A stretch of DNA of 64,000 bases. Origin: Ignavibacteriales bacterium. GTDB lineage: Bacteria; Bacteroidota; Ignavibacteria; Ignavibacteriales; Melioribacteraceae. The notes below the pieces were generated by a model. It was not told the DNA's origin. It was given only the letters and a program-made list of their open reading frames with translations, and ran no database searches. The stretch spans positions 62,001 through 126,000 of the forward strand of contig JAIOYW010000014.1 in assembly GCA_021740915.1 (NCBI GenBank), given 5' to 3'. The translations under genes and the position numbers were made by a program. This document shows positions 16,750 to 25,035 of this stretch, in pieces; positions within the stretch are counted from its first letter, which is position 1, and each line of letters starts with the position of its first letter.

Positions 16750-19422
16750 ATGAAAAACTTCAACCAATCAATTATTGGTATTTTAATGCTTCTGGGGCTA
16801 ATGTTTATTTTTCCTCAGACAGGATATGCACAAAAAGCAAAAATTTCCGGCACCATTAAAGATAATAAGGGTGAAGGGATAATGTACGCATCAGTTCAGG
16901 TAATGACGACACAACTTGGAACCGCTGCAGATATGGCAGGAAAGTACTGGCTTCAAATTCCCGATGCCGGTAAATATACGATTAAGATTTCAGCCGTTGG
17001 ATATCAATCACAGAGCGTTGATCTAACTCTGGAGAAAGGACAGGAATTGATCAGAGATTTTGTCCTTGGGGAAGATATTCTAAATATGGATCAGGTTGTT
17101 GTAACAGGTACTTCAAATCCAAAAACAAAACTCGAGTCCAGCGTAGCAATCACCACACTACCAGCAAAGGAACTCGAACGCATTTCTCCGCGAAACGCTA
17201 TGGATCTTGTTAAATTAGTTCCAGGTTTCTACACCGAAAGTTCTGGTGGTGAAGGGAATGCTAATGTTATGGCAAGAGGTCTCGATAATTCAGGTGGACT
17301 TCGTTACGTCCAGCTTCAGGAGGACAATCTGCCAGTTTTCGAATATGGCGATCTAATGTTTGGTAATTCCGATATATGGGTACGGGTTGACAATACTGTT
17401 GACAGACTGGAAGGAGTAAGGGGAGGTTCTTCTTCTATTCTGACAAGCAATGCACCAGGCGGTATTATCAATTTTGTTTCAAGAACCGGAGGCCCGACTT
17501 TCAGCGGTGCCGCAAAATTTACAACCGGAGATTACGGTTTATATAGAACTGATATGTATTTTGGAGGTCCTGTCACAGAGAATCTTAGATTTTTCCTGGG
17601 AGGTTTTTACAGAACAGACAAAGGTATCCGCAGTCCAGGATATACTGCAAATCAGGGAGGTCAGATCAAGGGAAATCTAACTTACCTGATGGATAAAGGC
17701 TATGTCAAAGTTAGTTTTAAATATCTCGATGATAAAGTAATTAGCTATCTTCCTATCCCGCTTACTGGCGATGATCCATCCGGGATCACTGGATTCGATC
17801 CAAATTACGGAACTGTGCATAGTGTAGACCTAATGAACCTTCATATCTTCACTCCTAGAGGAAGTGAATTTTCGAGGAATCTTTCTGATGGTATGCACCC
17901 ACAAGTATCATCAATAGGGTCTGAATTCGTATATAGTCTTGACGGTGGCTATACTATTGAGAACAATTTCCGTTATTCAAGTATGAACGGGCAATTCAAC
18001 TCGATCTATCTCAACGGAGGACCATGGAAGGCATCTGAGTACGCTCAGAGCCGTGGCCTCACTAATTATACATATAGCTATGCACGAGGATACAATGCCG
18101 GAGTTGCCATTGCAAATCCGGATGCGCTGAATGGAAATGGACTTGTAGGCACGGCATGGTGGTGGGATGTGAATATACCTCTCGAGTATTTTACAAATAA
18201 TATCACATTTTCGAAGCAGTTTGATAAACTCAATGTCAAAGTCGGTGATTATTTTTCAGTTAATCGTGTGAAGTCCGTATGGTGGTGGCACACAATGCTT
18301 ATTGATTTCAATTCTGAAGGCACCAGAACCCTGAATTTATTTGATAATGCCTCGAACAAAATGCTTACTTCGAACGGATACACACAGTTCGGAGACCTTT
18401 TTTATAAAAACTATTCTGCAACAACAACAATTAATGCTCCATTTGTTTACTTAGAATATAAGCCAATAAGCGATCTAAATATAGAAGCAGGTTTGCGTTA
18501 TGATATTGGACAGTTAGTTGGTTGGAGTGAAAAAGATAACACTTATTCATATGATGTTGACGGGGATGGAACGATCACTTCGGCTGAGACTAACGTACAT
18601 TTCGGAACAGGTGTTTCAATTCCTTTCAACTTCGATTATAATGGCTTGTCATGGTCGTTGGGAGCAAATTATTCGATAGCATCGAATATGGCTGTATTTG
18701 CACGTGCAAGTCAGGGTAAACGTGCTCCAGCAGATAGGGATTATGCATTTGGCGCAACCGAAGCAACACAAGATGGAATGCCGGAAGGGACGAAAGCAGA
18801 AACAATAACTCAGATTGAACTTGGCGGTAAATATGCTTCACCTACAGTTGCTTTCTTTGCTAACCTTTTCTATTCTCTTTCTGATGATAAAACCTTTGTT
18901 GATCTGACAAGCGCTGGCGCAGTAAAAGAGGCTTATAATACTACCGCTATGGGACTCGAGGTTGAGGTTGTTACTAAACTTGGAGACCTTAGCCTTAACC
19001 TTTCTGGGACTATCCAGGATCTCAGATATAATGATTGGATTTACCATGATGCAACAGGAAAGGAGTTCAACTTTGACGGAAAACAGATCCAAAGGATTCC
19101 AGCTTTATATTTTATTTTCAGACCAAGCTATCAGTTGGGTTCTCTTAATCTTAATGCAGCAGTAGAATATTTCAGTGATAGATATACTTCGCCTGATAAC
19201 ATTCAGACATTGCCGGCATTCTATCAACTTAATCTCGGAGCTGAGTATAGTTTGACCAAAACAATAAACTGGGGCATTTATGCTAACAATGTAACCAATG
19301 TTATTGGTCTGACAGAAGGAAATCCAAGTGCTGGCCTAGCCCCAGGTGCGAAATCGGCTTACTACTATGCCCGTCCAATCCTTGGAAGATCAATAATTAC
19401 ATCGCTGTCAGTGCAACTTTAG
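16750..19422 (+). CDS. TonB-dependent receptor, probably saccharide-specific
   Basis: The 890-residue protein has a signal peptide, a carboxypeptidase-like regulatory domain (about 28-115: KISGTIKDNKGEGI, ISAVGYQSQ), a plug beginning VVVTGTSNPKT and containing LVKLVPGF and SNAPGGIINFVSRTGG, and a beta-barrel ending in a short C-terminal strand (ITSLSVQL). It should import a ligand across the outer membrane with TonB energy. No SusD partner is present. A saccharide substrate is inferred from the downstream MFS, kinase and GH13 genes and the sugar-type binding protein upstream. Expression is probably driven by the sigma54 regulator encoded upstream. Confidence 0.9.
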   Translation: MKNFNQSIIGILMLLGLMFIFPQTGYAQKAKISGTIKDNKGEGIMYASVQVMTTQLGTAADMAGKYWLQIPDAGKYTIKISAVGYQSQSVDLTLEKGQELIRDFVLGEDILNMDQVVVTGTSNPKTKLESSVAITTLPAKELERISPRNAMDLVKLVPGFYTESSGGEGNANVMARGLDNSGGLRYVQLQEDNLPVFEYGDLMFGNSDIWVRVDNTVDRLEGVRGGSSSILTSNAPGGIINFVSRTGGPTFSGAAKFTTGDYGLYRTDMYFGGPVTENLRFFLGGFYRTDKGIRSPGYTANQGGQIKGNLTYLMDKGYVKVSFKYLDDKVISYLPIPLTGDDPSGITGFDPNYGTVHSVDLMNLHIFTPRGSEFSRNLSDGMHPQVSSIGSEFVYSLDGGYTIENNFRYSSMNGQFNSIYLNGGPWKASEYAQSRGLTNYTYSYARGYNAGVAIANPDALNGNGLVGTAWWWDVNIPLEYFTNNITFSKQFDKLNVKVGDYFSVNRVKSVWWWHTMLIDFNSEGTRTLNLFDNASNKMLTSNGYTQFGDLFYKNYSATTTINAPFVYLEYKPISDLNIEAGLRYDIGQLVGWSEKDNTYSYDVDGDGTITSAETNVHFGTGVSIPFNFDYNGLSWSLGANYSIASNMAVFARASQGKRAPADRDYAFGATEATQDGMPEGTKAETITQIELGGKYASPTVAFFANLFYSLSDDKTFVDLTSAGAVKEAYNTTAMGLEVEVVTKLGDLSLNLSGTIQDLRYNDWIYHDATGKEFNFDGKQIQRIPALYFIFRPSYQLGSLNLNAAVEYFSDRYTSPDNIQTLPAFYQLNLGAEYSLTKTINWGIYANNVTNVIGLTEGNPSAGLAPGAKSAYYYARPILGRSIITSLSVQL

Positions 19423-19430
19423 TTTATTCA

Positions 19431-19453
19431 GAGGCGGGATTGAAACCCGCCTC
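19431..19453 (+). terminator. Strong intercistronic hairpin without T tract
   Basis: Perfect 8-bp GC-rich stem GAGGCGGG/CCCGCCTC with a 7-base loop, placed 8 bp past the TonB receptor stop. There is no T run after it, so it may be an mRNA-stabilising or attenuating element rather than a full terminator. This would let the receptor be made in excess over the MFS-kinase-GH13 genes. Confidence 0.55.
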
Positions 19454-19502
19454 ACTTATAATACCATTGAAAAATATAACAAAAGAAAGCGATAATTAAT
19501 AA

Positions 19503-20732
19503 ATGAACCCATCAAAGAACAAAAACACGATAATAAAATGGCTAACTTTTATGATGTTCATGATGTTTGCCATGACAACAGATGCGGTTGGGGTTATAAT
19601 TCCTGAAGTGATGAGACAATTTGAACTCAGCATGACAGCCGCCGGTATGCTACATTATGCCCCGATGATTGCAATCGCCTTTTCCGGAATACTTTTTGGC
19701 TATTGGGCAGATAAATTAGGGAGAAAAAATACAATTGCCTTGGGGCTCGCCTTATTCGTTATCAATTCATACTTATTCGTTCTTGGCGATTCTTTCGTTT
19801 TCTTCCTTTCACTCATGGTTGTCTCAGGAATGTCGATAGGAATTTTTAAGACTGGCGCACTTGCACTTATCGGAGATATTTCGATTTCAACGAAAGAACA
19901 TACATCTACTATGAATGCTGTTGAAGGGTTCTTTGGCATCGGAGCTTTTGTAGGGCCTCTAATTGTTGGGAAACTGCTTCAGAAGGGCATGGACTGGAAA
20001 TGGCTTTATTTAATAGCCGGAACATTGAGTCTTGTTCTAATGTTGATGGCAATTTTTATTAAATATCCTAAGAATACTAAAAAATCTACGGAGATTGTAA
20101 ATTTTAAAGACACCTTTAAACTTATGAAGAATAAGTATGCAATCGGATTTTCTCTTGCCGCTTTTTTTTATGTCGCAGTGGAATGTGCTATCTATGTCTG
20201 GATGCCTACGCTTCTTAAAGATTACGATGGTAGTTTGGAAATTATGTTAGTTTATGCGCTTCCTATATTCTTTATTCTCAGGGCAATGGGAAGATTTTTT
20301 GGTATCTGGATGATCTCAAGGTTTAATTGGACAGTTGTTATGACAATATCCAGTTTTTTTATTCTTATCTTTTTTTCTGTGTCAGTAATATTGGGTGCCG
20401 AAGCCGCACTGATTCTCTTACCGGCCTCGGGCTTGTTCATGTCAGTGATTTACCCAACAATTAATTCAAAAGGAATAAGCTGTTTTCCTAAAGAAAGACA
20501 TGGTTCAGTTGCTGGGATAATACTCTTTTTCACAGCTGGAGGTGCCGCCCTTGGACCACTTGCAATGGGGTTAGTGAGTGATATGTTCGGTTCAGATGCA
20601 TTTTATGGGTTCATTCTTGCAGCAATTTTTGCGGCTATACTTTTTCTTGGGGCATTGTTTAACTGGATTTTTGATCCAACAAAGCAACAGCTGAAAAATC
20701 TTGATGCATTGGATTATCATTCATTAAAATAA
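19503..20732 (+). CDS. MFS transporter, probable sugar importer
   Basis: The 409-residue protein has 12 predicted membrane segments. The MFS loop 2-3 motif reads GYWADKLGRKN, and VEGFFGIGAFVGPL is similar to motif C-like segments of fucose/glucose-type permeases. It should move the periplasmic ligand, or a fragment of it, into the cytoplasm. It lies 80 bp after the TonB receptor gene across a strong hairpin and 9 bp before a kinase gene, so it probably shares their transcript. Substrate specificity cannot be read from sequence. Confidence 0.88.
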   Translation: MNPSKNKNTIIKWLTFMMFMMFAMTTDAVGVIIPEVMRQFELSMTAAGMLHYAPMIAIAFSGILFGYWADKLGRKNTIALGLALFVINSYLFVLGDSFVFFLSLMVVSGMSIGIFKTGALALIGDISISTKEHTSTMNAVEGFFGIGAFVGPLIVGKLLQKGMDWKWLYLIAGTLSLVLMLMAIFIKYPKNTKKSTEIVNFKDTFKLMKNKYAIGFSLAAFFYVAVECAIYVWMPTLLKDYDGSLEIMLVYALPIFFILRAMGRFFGIWMISRFNWTVVMTISSFFILIFFSVSVILGAEAALILLPASGLFMSVIYPTINSKGISCFPKERHGSVAGIILFFTAGGAALGPLAMGLVSDMFGSDAFYGFILAAIFAAILFLGALFNWIFDPTKQQLKNLDALDYHSLK

Positions 20733-20741
20733 AGGAATAAA

Positions 20742-21404
20742 GTGGACGGAGATAAAATTAATTTAAATGAAGAATATTTAGGAACAGCCAGAGCTATTAT
20801 CAAATTTATTTTAGAAGATGTTTTAGCTTCAGAAAAAAAAATGGTCATAGCCGTTGCCGGTGAATCAGGCAGCGGGAAAACAATTACTGCAAATGCACTT
20901 TCGATGCTTTTTGAGAATATGGGACAGAAGAGCATTGTGTTTTCGCAGGATGACTATTTTATCCTTCCTCCTTATTCTAACGATATTAAACGCAGAGAAG
21001 ATTGCAGCTGGGTAGGCCCTGGTGAAGTCAGGCTCGACCTGCTTGATTCACACATCGGAAGTTTTCTGCAGGGAGAAAACAATATTACAAAGCCACTCAT
21101 AAATTATCATGAAAATCAAATCTATAACATTGCTACAGATCTAAAAGGATTCGAAATTCTCATTGTTGAAGGTACTTATGTTTCTTTGCTTAAGAAGCCA
21201 TCCCTTAGAATATTTATAGATAGAAATTATCATGATACATATGAGAATCGGCTTAAAAGGGCTAGAGCAATACATGAACTCGATCCTTTCATAGATTCAG
21301 TGCTTGAGTTAGAGCATCAAATTATTAATTCTCATAGAATGCTTGCTGATATTCTAATCGATAGAGATTATACAGTCAGAGATGTAAGAAATAAAATATG
21401 CTAA
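20742..21404 (+). CDS. Uridine-kinase-like P-loop kinase
   Basis: The 220-residue protein has Walker A GESGSGKT (40-47), SQDDYFILPP (the DDY(F) motif of uridine kinase/phosphoribulokinase relatives), IVEGTYVSLL and an Arg-rich lid (RLKRARAIHELD). Start is GTG at 20742 with AAAGGA before it. Given its place between an MFS transporter and a GH13 enzyme, phosphorylation of an imported sugar or of a GH13 product seems more likely than pyrimidine salvage. That is inference from context; housekeeping uridine kinase remains the alternative. Confidence 0.8.
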   Translation: MDGDKINLNEEYLGTARAIIKFILEDVLASEKKMVIAVAGESGSGKTITANALSMLFENMGQKSIVFSQDDYFILPPYSNDIKRREDCSWVGPGEVRLDLLDSHIGSFLQGENNITKPLINYHENQIYNIATDLKGFEILIVEGTYVSLLKKPSLRIFIDRNYHDTYENRLKRARAIHELDPFIDSVLELEHQIINSHRMLADILIDRDYTVRDVRNKIC

Positions 21405-21436
21405 CAAATAAATACAAGAAAAAATAACATTTATTT

Positions 21437-23542
21437 ATGGAAGATAAAAAAATCATTGTCTTCGGACAGAAATATCCCGACAGCATACTTTTTAATAAGT
21501 ATTTTTCTGAAACAGAGGCATATCTTAAAGGGTCACGTTCATTTATTGCGGGAATACTTCCCTCAGATGTTATCAGTCTACCTGTAGGAGAAGTGATTTT
21601 CTTACTTAAATTAAGATTCGGTTCGATTGTGGATGATGCTCTTAGAATAGAAGACGCAATTCCATCGATGATGTTCAGAGGTCAGCTCCAAACCCAAGGT
21701 CTATTCCATCAACAAAATACAACAGATTGGCTTAAAAGTTCAAATATTGTTGGGGTGAATATAAGGACAATTCAATCATTTATTAATTTAGTGAAATATG
21801 CTCTAACACTCAACTCTCTGCAGAATGCAATTCATATTCTCCCTGTCTGGGAACCAGGGGTTCTTAAAAGTATTTATGGAATAGTAAGTTGGAATATTAA
21901 CGAAGAATTCTATTCGGAAGAATTTTGTTGCGAAAATCGCTTTCTCAATTCACCTGCAAAACAATTGAAGGCAACAGTTAATTTGTTGCATATAATGGGT
22001 AAAGCAGTTGGAATGGACGTAATCCCACATACAGATAGGTTTTCAGAAATAGCACTTGCATATCCTGACTATTTTGAGTGGATAAAAAGGAAAGGTAAAA
22101 AGATATTAGATAAATCATCTGGGATTTATAGAGTTGTTATGTTATTGATTTTCGATTTTATACAAAAAGAAGGCAGAGCATCGGGGGAGGGTGATGTTCC
22201 GGAAAAGGAAGAGGATATTTTCGGTGAAAATGTGACTGAATCTGAAAGAAACAGAATATTATTTGGTGAGCCTGAGGATCGGGAAAACAGACTAAAAAGG
22301 CGGCTTTCGATAATTCGGATGCTAAATCGTAATGGTTTGGAAACCGTTCCGGTAACAATGGCTCCTCCGTACCGGAATATTATTGTGGATGAAAATTCTA
22401 CAGACAAACTAATTGATGAGCACGGACTTGAATGGTGGGACTATAAAATGGCTCATCCAAGTCCAATGTCTAGAGTATTTGGTCCGTTAACCCGCTATAA
22501 ATTTTTCGAAGCAAAAGATGACAACAAAAACTGGGAGCTAGATTTCGACCGTCCTCAAGTTAAAGTGTGGGAGTATTTCTGCACAAAATACACTCAGTTC
22601 CAGAAAGAGTTCGACTTCGATTTTATGCGGGGAGATATGTCACATGTTCAGATGAGGCCAGAGGGTATTCCGAAAAATCCAACTTCATTTTATGATCCGT
22701 TAAAAGCTGTCAAAACCAGTGTGCAGATCAGCAACAATGCACCCTATTTTGCTTATCTTGCCGAATCATTTTTAGCTCCAGATAATGTAATGGCATATGG
22801 TAATGAAATGGAGCATCTTGAAGAATCCAATGCCGATGCCGTTCTCGGGGACCTTCAATCAACAGCTCTTGGTTCGGTTGAGTTTGCTGGAGTTTTCAGC
22901 AACTATCTTGGTTTTATGGACAAAAAAACTAGACCATGTTTTACGGTAATTACTTCCGATAAGGACGATCCAAGGTTCGATCATTTTTTTATGCGGGGAA
23001 AGGCCGGAAGATTTTTTATTAGCCAATTTCTATCGAATTTGCCGTCCTATATCTCTCTCGGCTTCGAGATCAGGGATGATCATTTTCATCGTGTTCCAAA
23101 TGAATATTATTCTAAACTTTATGTTTTTCAAGATAATTCGGGGAACAATATTACTAATGGTCCTTTCCGGTGGGGCGAGAATATTAATCTTTTCAATGGG
23201 ATTAACAGGATTAAGATATGTGCAGAAGAGTTAGTTGGGAAAATCAGTAGTTTGCAGGTAAAATGGATAAAAATGCCGAACAGAAATGATCCGGAGGGAT
23301 TAATTGGCTGGATGCAAGATGCACCTCAGCCAGAGTACCTTTTCTTTGTTAATCTTTCATTGGATGAATGCGCTTTTCTCTCAATTGGCTTGGTTGGTAT
23401 GCCGTCTGATATAAAGTCATTACGAAGCTATTTTTCTGCTTGTCTCTATGATTCCAATTCAGAAACTACTAAGCCGAACACCTTTCAAGATTATAGACTC
23501 TGTCCAGGGGAATACTTGATCCTGCAAGCGGAATATTGTTAG
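21437..23542 (+). CDS. Divergent GH13-clan (alpha-amylase superfamily) enzyme
   Basis: The 701-residue protein has a TIM-barrel order typical of GH13: IHILPVWEPG...SIYGIVSW (beta-1), VGMDVIPHTDRFSE (region I), FMRGDMSH (region II, nucleophile Asp400), YGNEMEHL (region III, acid Glu457) and ITSDKDD (region IV, Asp508 or Asp510 candidates). A C-terminal beta-sandwich follows. An unusual charged insertion lies around 225-330. The usual HD of region IV is replaced, so it is not an ordinary amylase. No signal peptide is seen, so it acts in the cytoplasm. It may hydrolyse, phosphorolyse or transglycosylate the imported saccharide. Last gene of the operon, 32 bp after the kinase. Confidence 0.75.
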   Translation: MEDKKIIVFGQKYPDSILFNKYFSETEAYLKGSRSFIAGILPSDVISLPVGEVIFLLKLRFGSIVDDALRIEDAIPSMMFRGQLQTQGLFHQQNTTDWLKSSNIVGVNIRTIQSFINLVKYALTLNSLQNAIHILPVWEPGVLKSIYGIVSWNINEEFYSEEFCCENRFLNSPAKQLKATVNLLHIMGKAVGMDVIPHTDRFSEIALAYPDYFEWIKRKGKKILDKSSGIYRVVMLLIFDFIQKEGRASGEGDVPEKEEDIFGENVTESERNRILFGEPEDRENRLKRRLSIIRMLNRNGLETVPVTMAPPYRNIIVDENSTDKLIDEHGLEWWDYKMAHPSPMSRVFGPLTRYKFFEAKDDNKNWELDFDRPQVKVWEYFCTKYTQFQKEFDFDFMRGDMSHVQMRPEGIPKNPTSFYDPLKAVKTSVQISNNAPYFAYLAESFLAPDNVMAYGNEMEHLEESNADAVLGDLQSTALGSVEFAGVFSNYLGFMDKKTRPCFTVITSDKDDPRFDHFFMRGKAGRFFISQFLSNLPSYISLGFEIRDDHFHRVPNEYYSKLYVFQDNSGNNITNGPFRWGENINLFNGINRIKICAEELVGKISSLQVKWIKMPNRNDPEGLIGWMQDAPQPEYLFFVNLSLDECAFLSIGLVGMPSDIKSLRSYFSACLYDSNSETTKPNTFQDYRLCPGEYLILQAEYC

Positions 23543-23655
23543 TATAACTTCAAATGGAATTAATTCAGTCAGGTTTGGAGAAAATCAAAAATTGGCTTTT
23601 CATTCATTCAATTTAGAAACAGCCAAAGCAAAGATCATTCTTGCAGCATATCTTT

Positions 23656-23757
23656 TTAATGGTAATATGAATATGTTTTTGAAAAGAAATTTATTTCCGG
23701 TTTATTTTTTGCTGTGTAGTAATCTTTGTAAATCTTTGTGAGGTCAATTTTTTCCAT
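23656..23757 (-). pseudogene. Remnant of a second GyrI-like gene (first ~22 codons)
   Basis: Reading from an ATG at 23757, the first 22 residues differ from the intact GyrI-like protein at one position (Cys10 to Tyr); then similarity stops abruptly and a stop follows after 33 codons. The intact gene has 197 codons. It is either the scar of a tandem paralogue destroyed when the island arrived or part of the direct repeat made by the insertion. Confidence 0.8.
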
Positions 23758-23759
23758 GA
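23692..23759. repeat. 68-bp direct repeat, right copy
   Basis: 65 of 68 positions match 11604-11671 in the same orientation. It marks the right edge of the 12-kb block that carries the sensing and uptake system. Confidence 0.9.
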
Positions 23760-24435
23760 TAGTCGTTTGTTTTTGAGGAGAATAATTTACAAAAAAAGGG
23801 AAAACGATTCGAAATAATTTTCTAAAGTTGGCTGAATCTTATTTTCATTCATTTGAAAACAAGGATGCGATTTGATCTGATGTAACTTGTTCTATTAGTA
23901 TTAAAAAAATATATTTTAACTGTGCCATCAAGCAAATTAAGGATAACAGGTTCCCCCCTCCCATTAAGCAAATATTGAGTTCAACGTTTTTTTTCAATGC
24001 GAAATCATAGTATCCAGGCACACGGTGTCAGCCTGAAGTTGCCAGATCATTGCACATTTTATACTATTATCCGGGGTAAATAACATTATTAAGCATTAAC
24101 CGGATTTTCCGGTGGAATTGATTCGCTGTAAATAGTTTACGAAATACAGGAGAATCTTAATTGAATAGAAATATCGGGATTGTCAATATGATTAATCTGA
24201 GATTTGCTTAACAAATGTCCTTATTTACGTCTTTGGAATTGATGAAGCATTAGTAAATGGCCGGGGATCCGGATTTTAGGTGAATCCAGTAAAACTTTTC
24301 AGCGAAAAAAAAGGAAACCCAGTAAGCTATAAGATTGTAATAAGGGCGGAAAAGTTATTGCTCAAGTGATTTAAAAAATTGTAAAATTTGAATTATTTCT
24401 ATATTTTTAAAATCTTTATTTTTTAAGGAGTTACA

Positions 24436-24588
24436 ATGAAACGCACTTATCAGCCTAGCCGCAGGAAAAGAAGGAACAAGCATGGATTTCGTGCAAGAAT
24501 GGCTAGCGCAAATGGCAGGAAGGTTTTGTCGAGGAGAAGAGCACGTGGAAGAAGAAAACTTACGGTAAGCGACGAACCCAAATTTTGA
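24436..24588 (+). CDS. rpmH: Ribosomal protein bL34
   Basis: The 50-residue, strongly basic protein begins [20 protein letters not shown] and contains [19 protein letters not shown], the classic L34 sequence, with a short acidic tail. A strong ribosome site AAGGAG lies 5 bases before the ATG. It is followed directly by rnpA, whose start overlaps its stop. Part of the 50S subunit. Confidence 0.98.
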   Translation: MKRTYQPSRRKRRNKHGFRARMASANGRKVLSRRRARGRRKLTVSDEPKF

Positions 24589-25013
24589 GTACTTTCGGAC
24601 TTCCGAAAAACGAGAGGCTTTCTTCGAAGAAGGATATTTCATATCTTTTTGATGAGGGAGCTTTTTTTAATACGGCGTCCGGGAGACTCAGAAGCGGATA
24701 CGTTCTTGTTCCTTCGGAATTTCCCGGATTTTACGCTAAAACAGCATTTATTGTACCAAAAAAATCCGGAAAAGCTTTCTGGCGAAACCGCCTCAGAAGG
24801 CTGCTTAAGGAAGCATACAGACTTAACAAACATATATTGTCTCCGGCGGAAATATTTCCCGGATACATATACCATATCGTTTTAATTAATATCTTTTTCA
24901 GACAGCAAAAACATCCGACGCTTCGGCTGAGTGATGTTTCTGATGATGTGATAGAATTGTTGTCGGCGATCCGCGATAGTGGTAAACGGATTTCGTCAAA
25001 CAGCAACAGATAA
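24585..25013 (+). CDS. rnpA: Ribonuclease P protein component
   Basis: The 142-residue protein starts with a TTG that overlaps the rpmH stop by four bases (TTGA), and translation gives [17 protein letters not shown] at once, the normal RnpA N-terminus. The RNA-binding signature [18 protein letters not shown] is intact. It assists the P RNA in tRNA 5' maturation. It is translationally coupled to rpmH. The usual next gene, yidD, is missing; yidC follows after 22 bp. Confidence 0.95.
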   Translation: MSTFGLPKNERLSSKKDISYLFDEGAFFNTASGRLRSGYVLVPSEFPGFYAKTAFIVPKKSGKAFWRNRLRRLLKEAYRLNKHILSPAEIFPGYIYHIVLINIFFRQQKHPTLRLSDVSDDVIELLSAIRDSGKRISSNSNR

Positions 25014-25035
25014 GAAAATCCACCGGAAATTAGTA

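Larger units (their letters stand above)
23543..24435. other. 893-bp gene-poor region between the island and rpmH
   Basis: Apart from the GyrI-like gene remnant (23656-23757) I find no gene. No perfect TTATCCACA DnaA boxes were seen, although this lies just before rpmH, where origins often map in other bacteria. No tRNA-like cloverleaf or transposase remnant was recognised. The last 100 bp should hold the rpmH promoter. Confidence 0.5.

Noticed and set aside
23543..24435. Replication origin upstream of rpmH
   Set aside because: The position is suggestive, but no perfect DnaA boxes, no dnaA or dnaN gene and no clear unwinding element were found.
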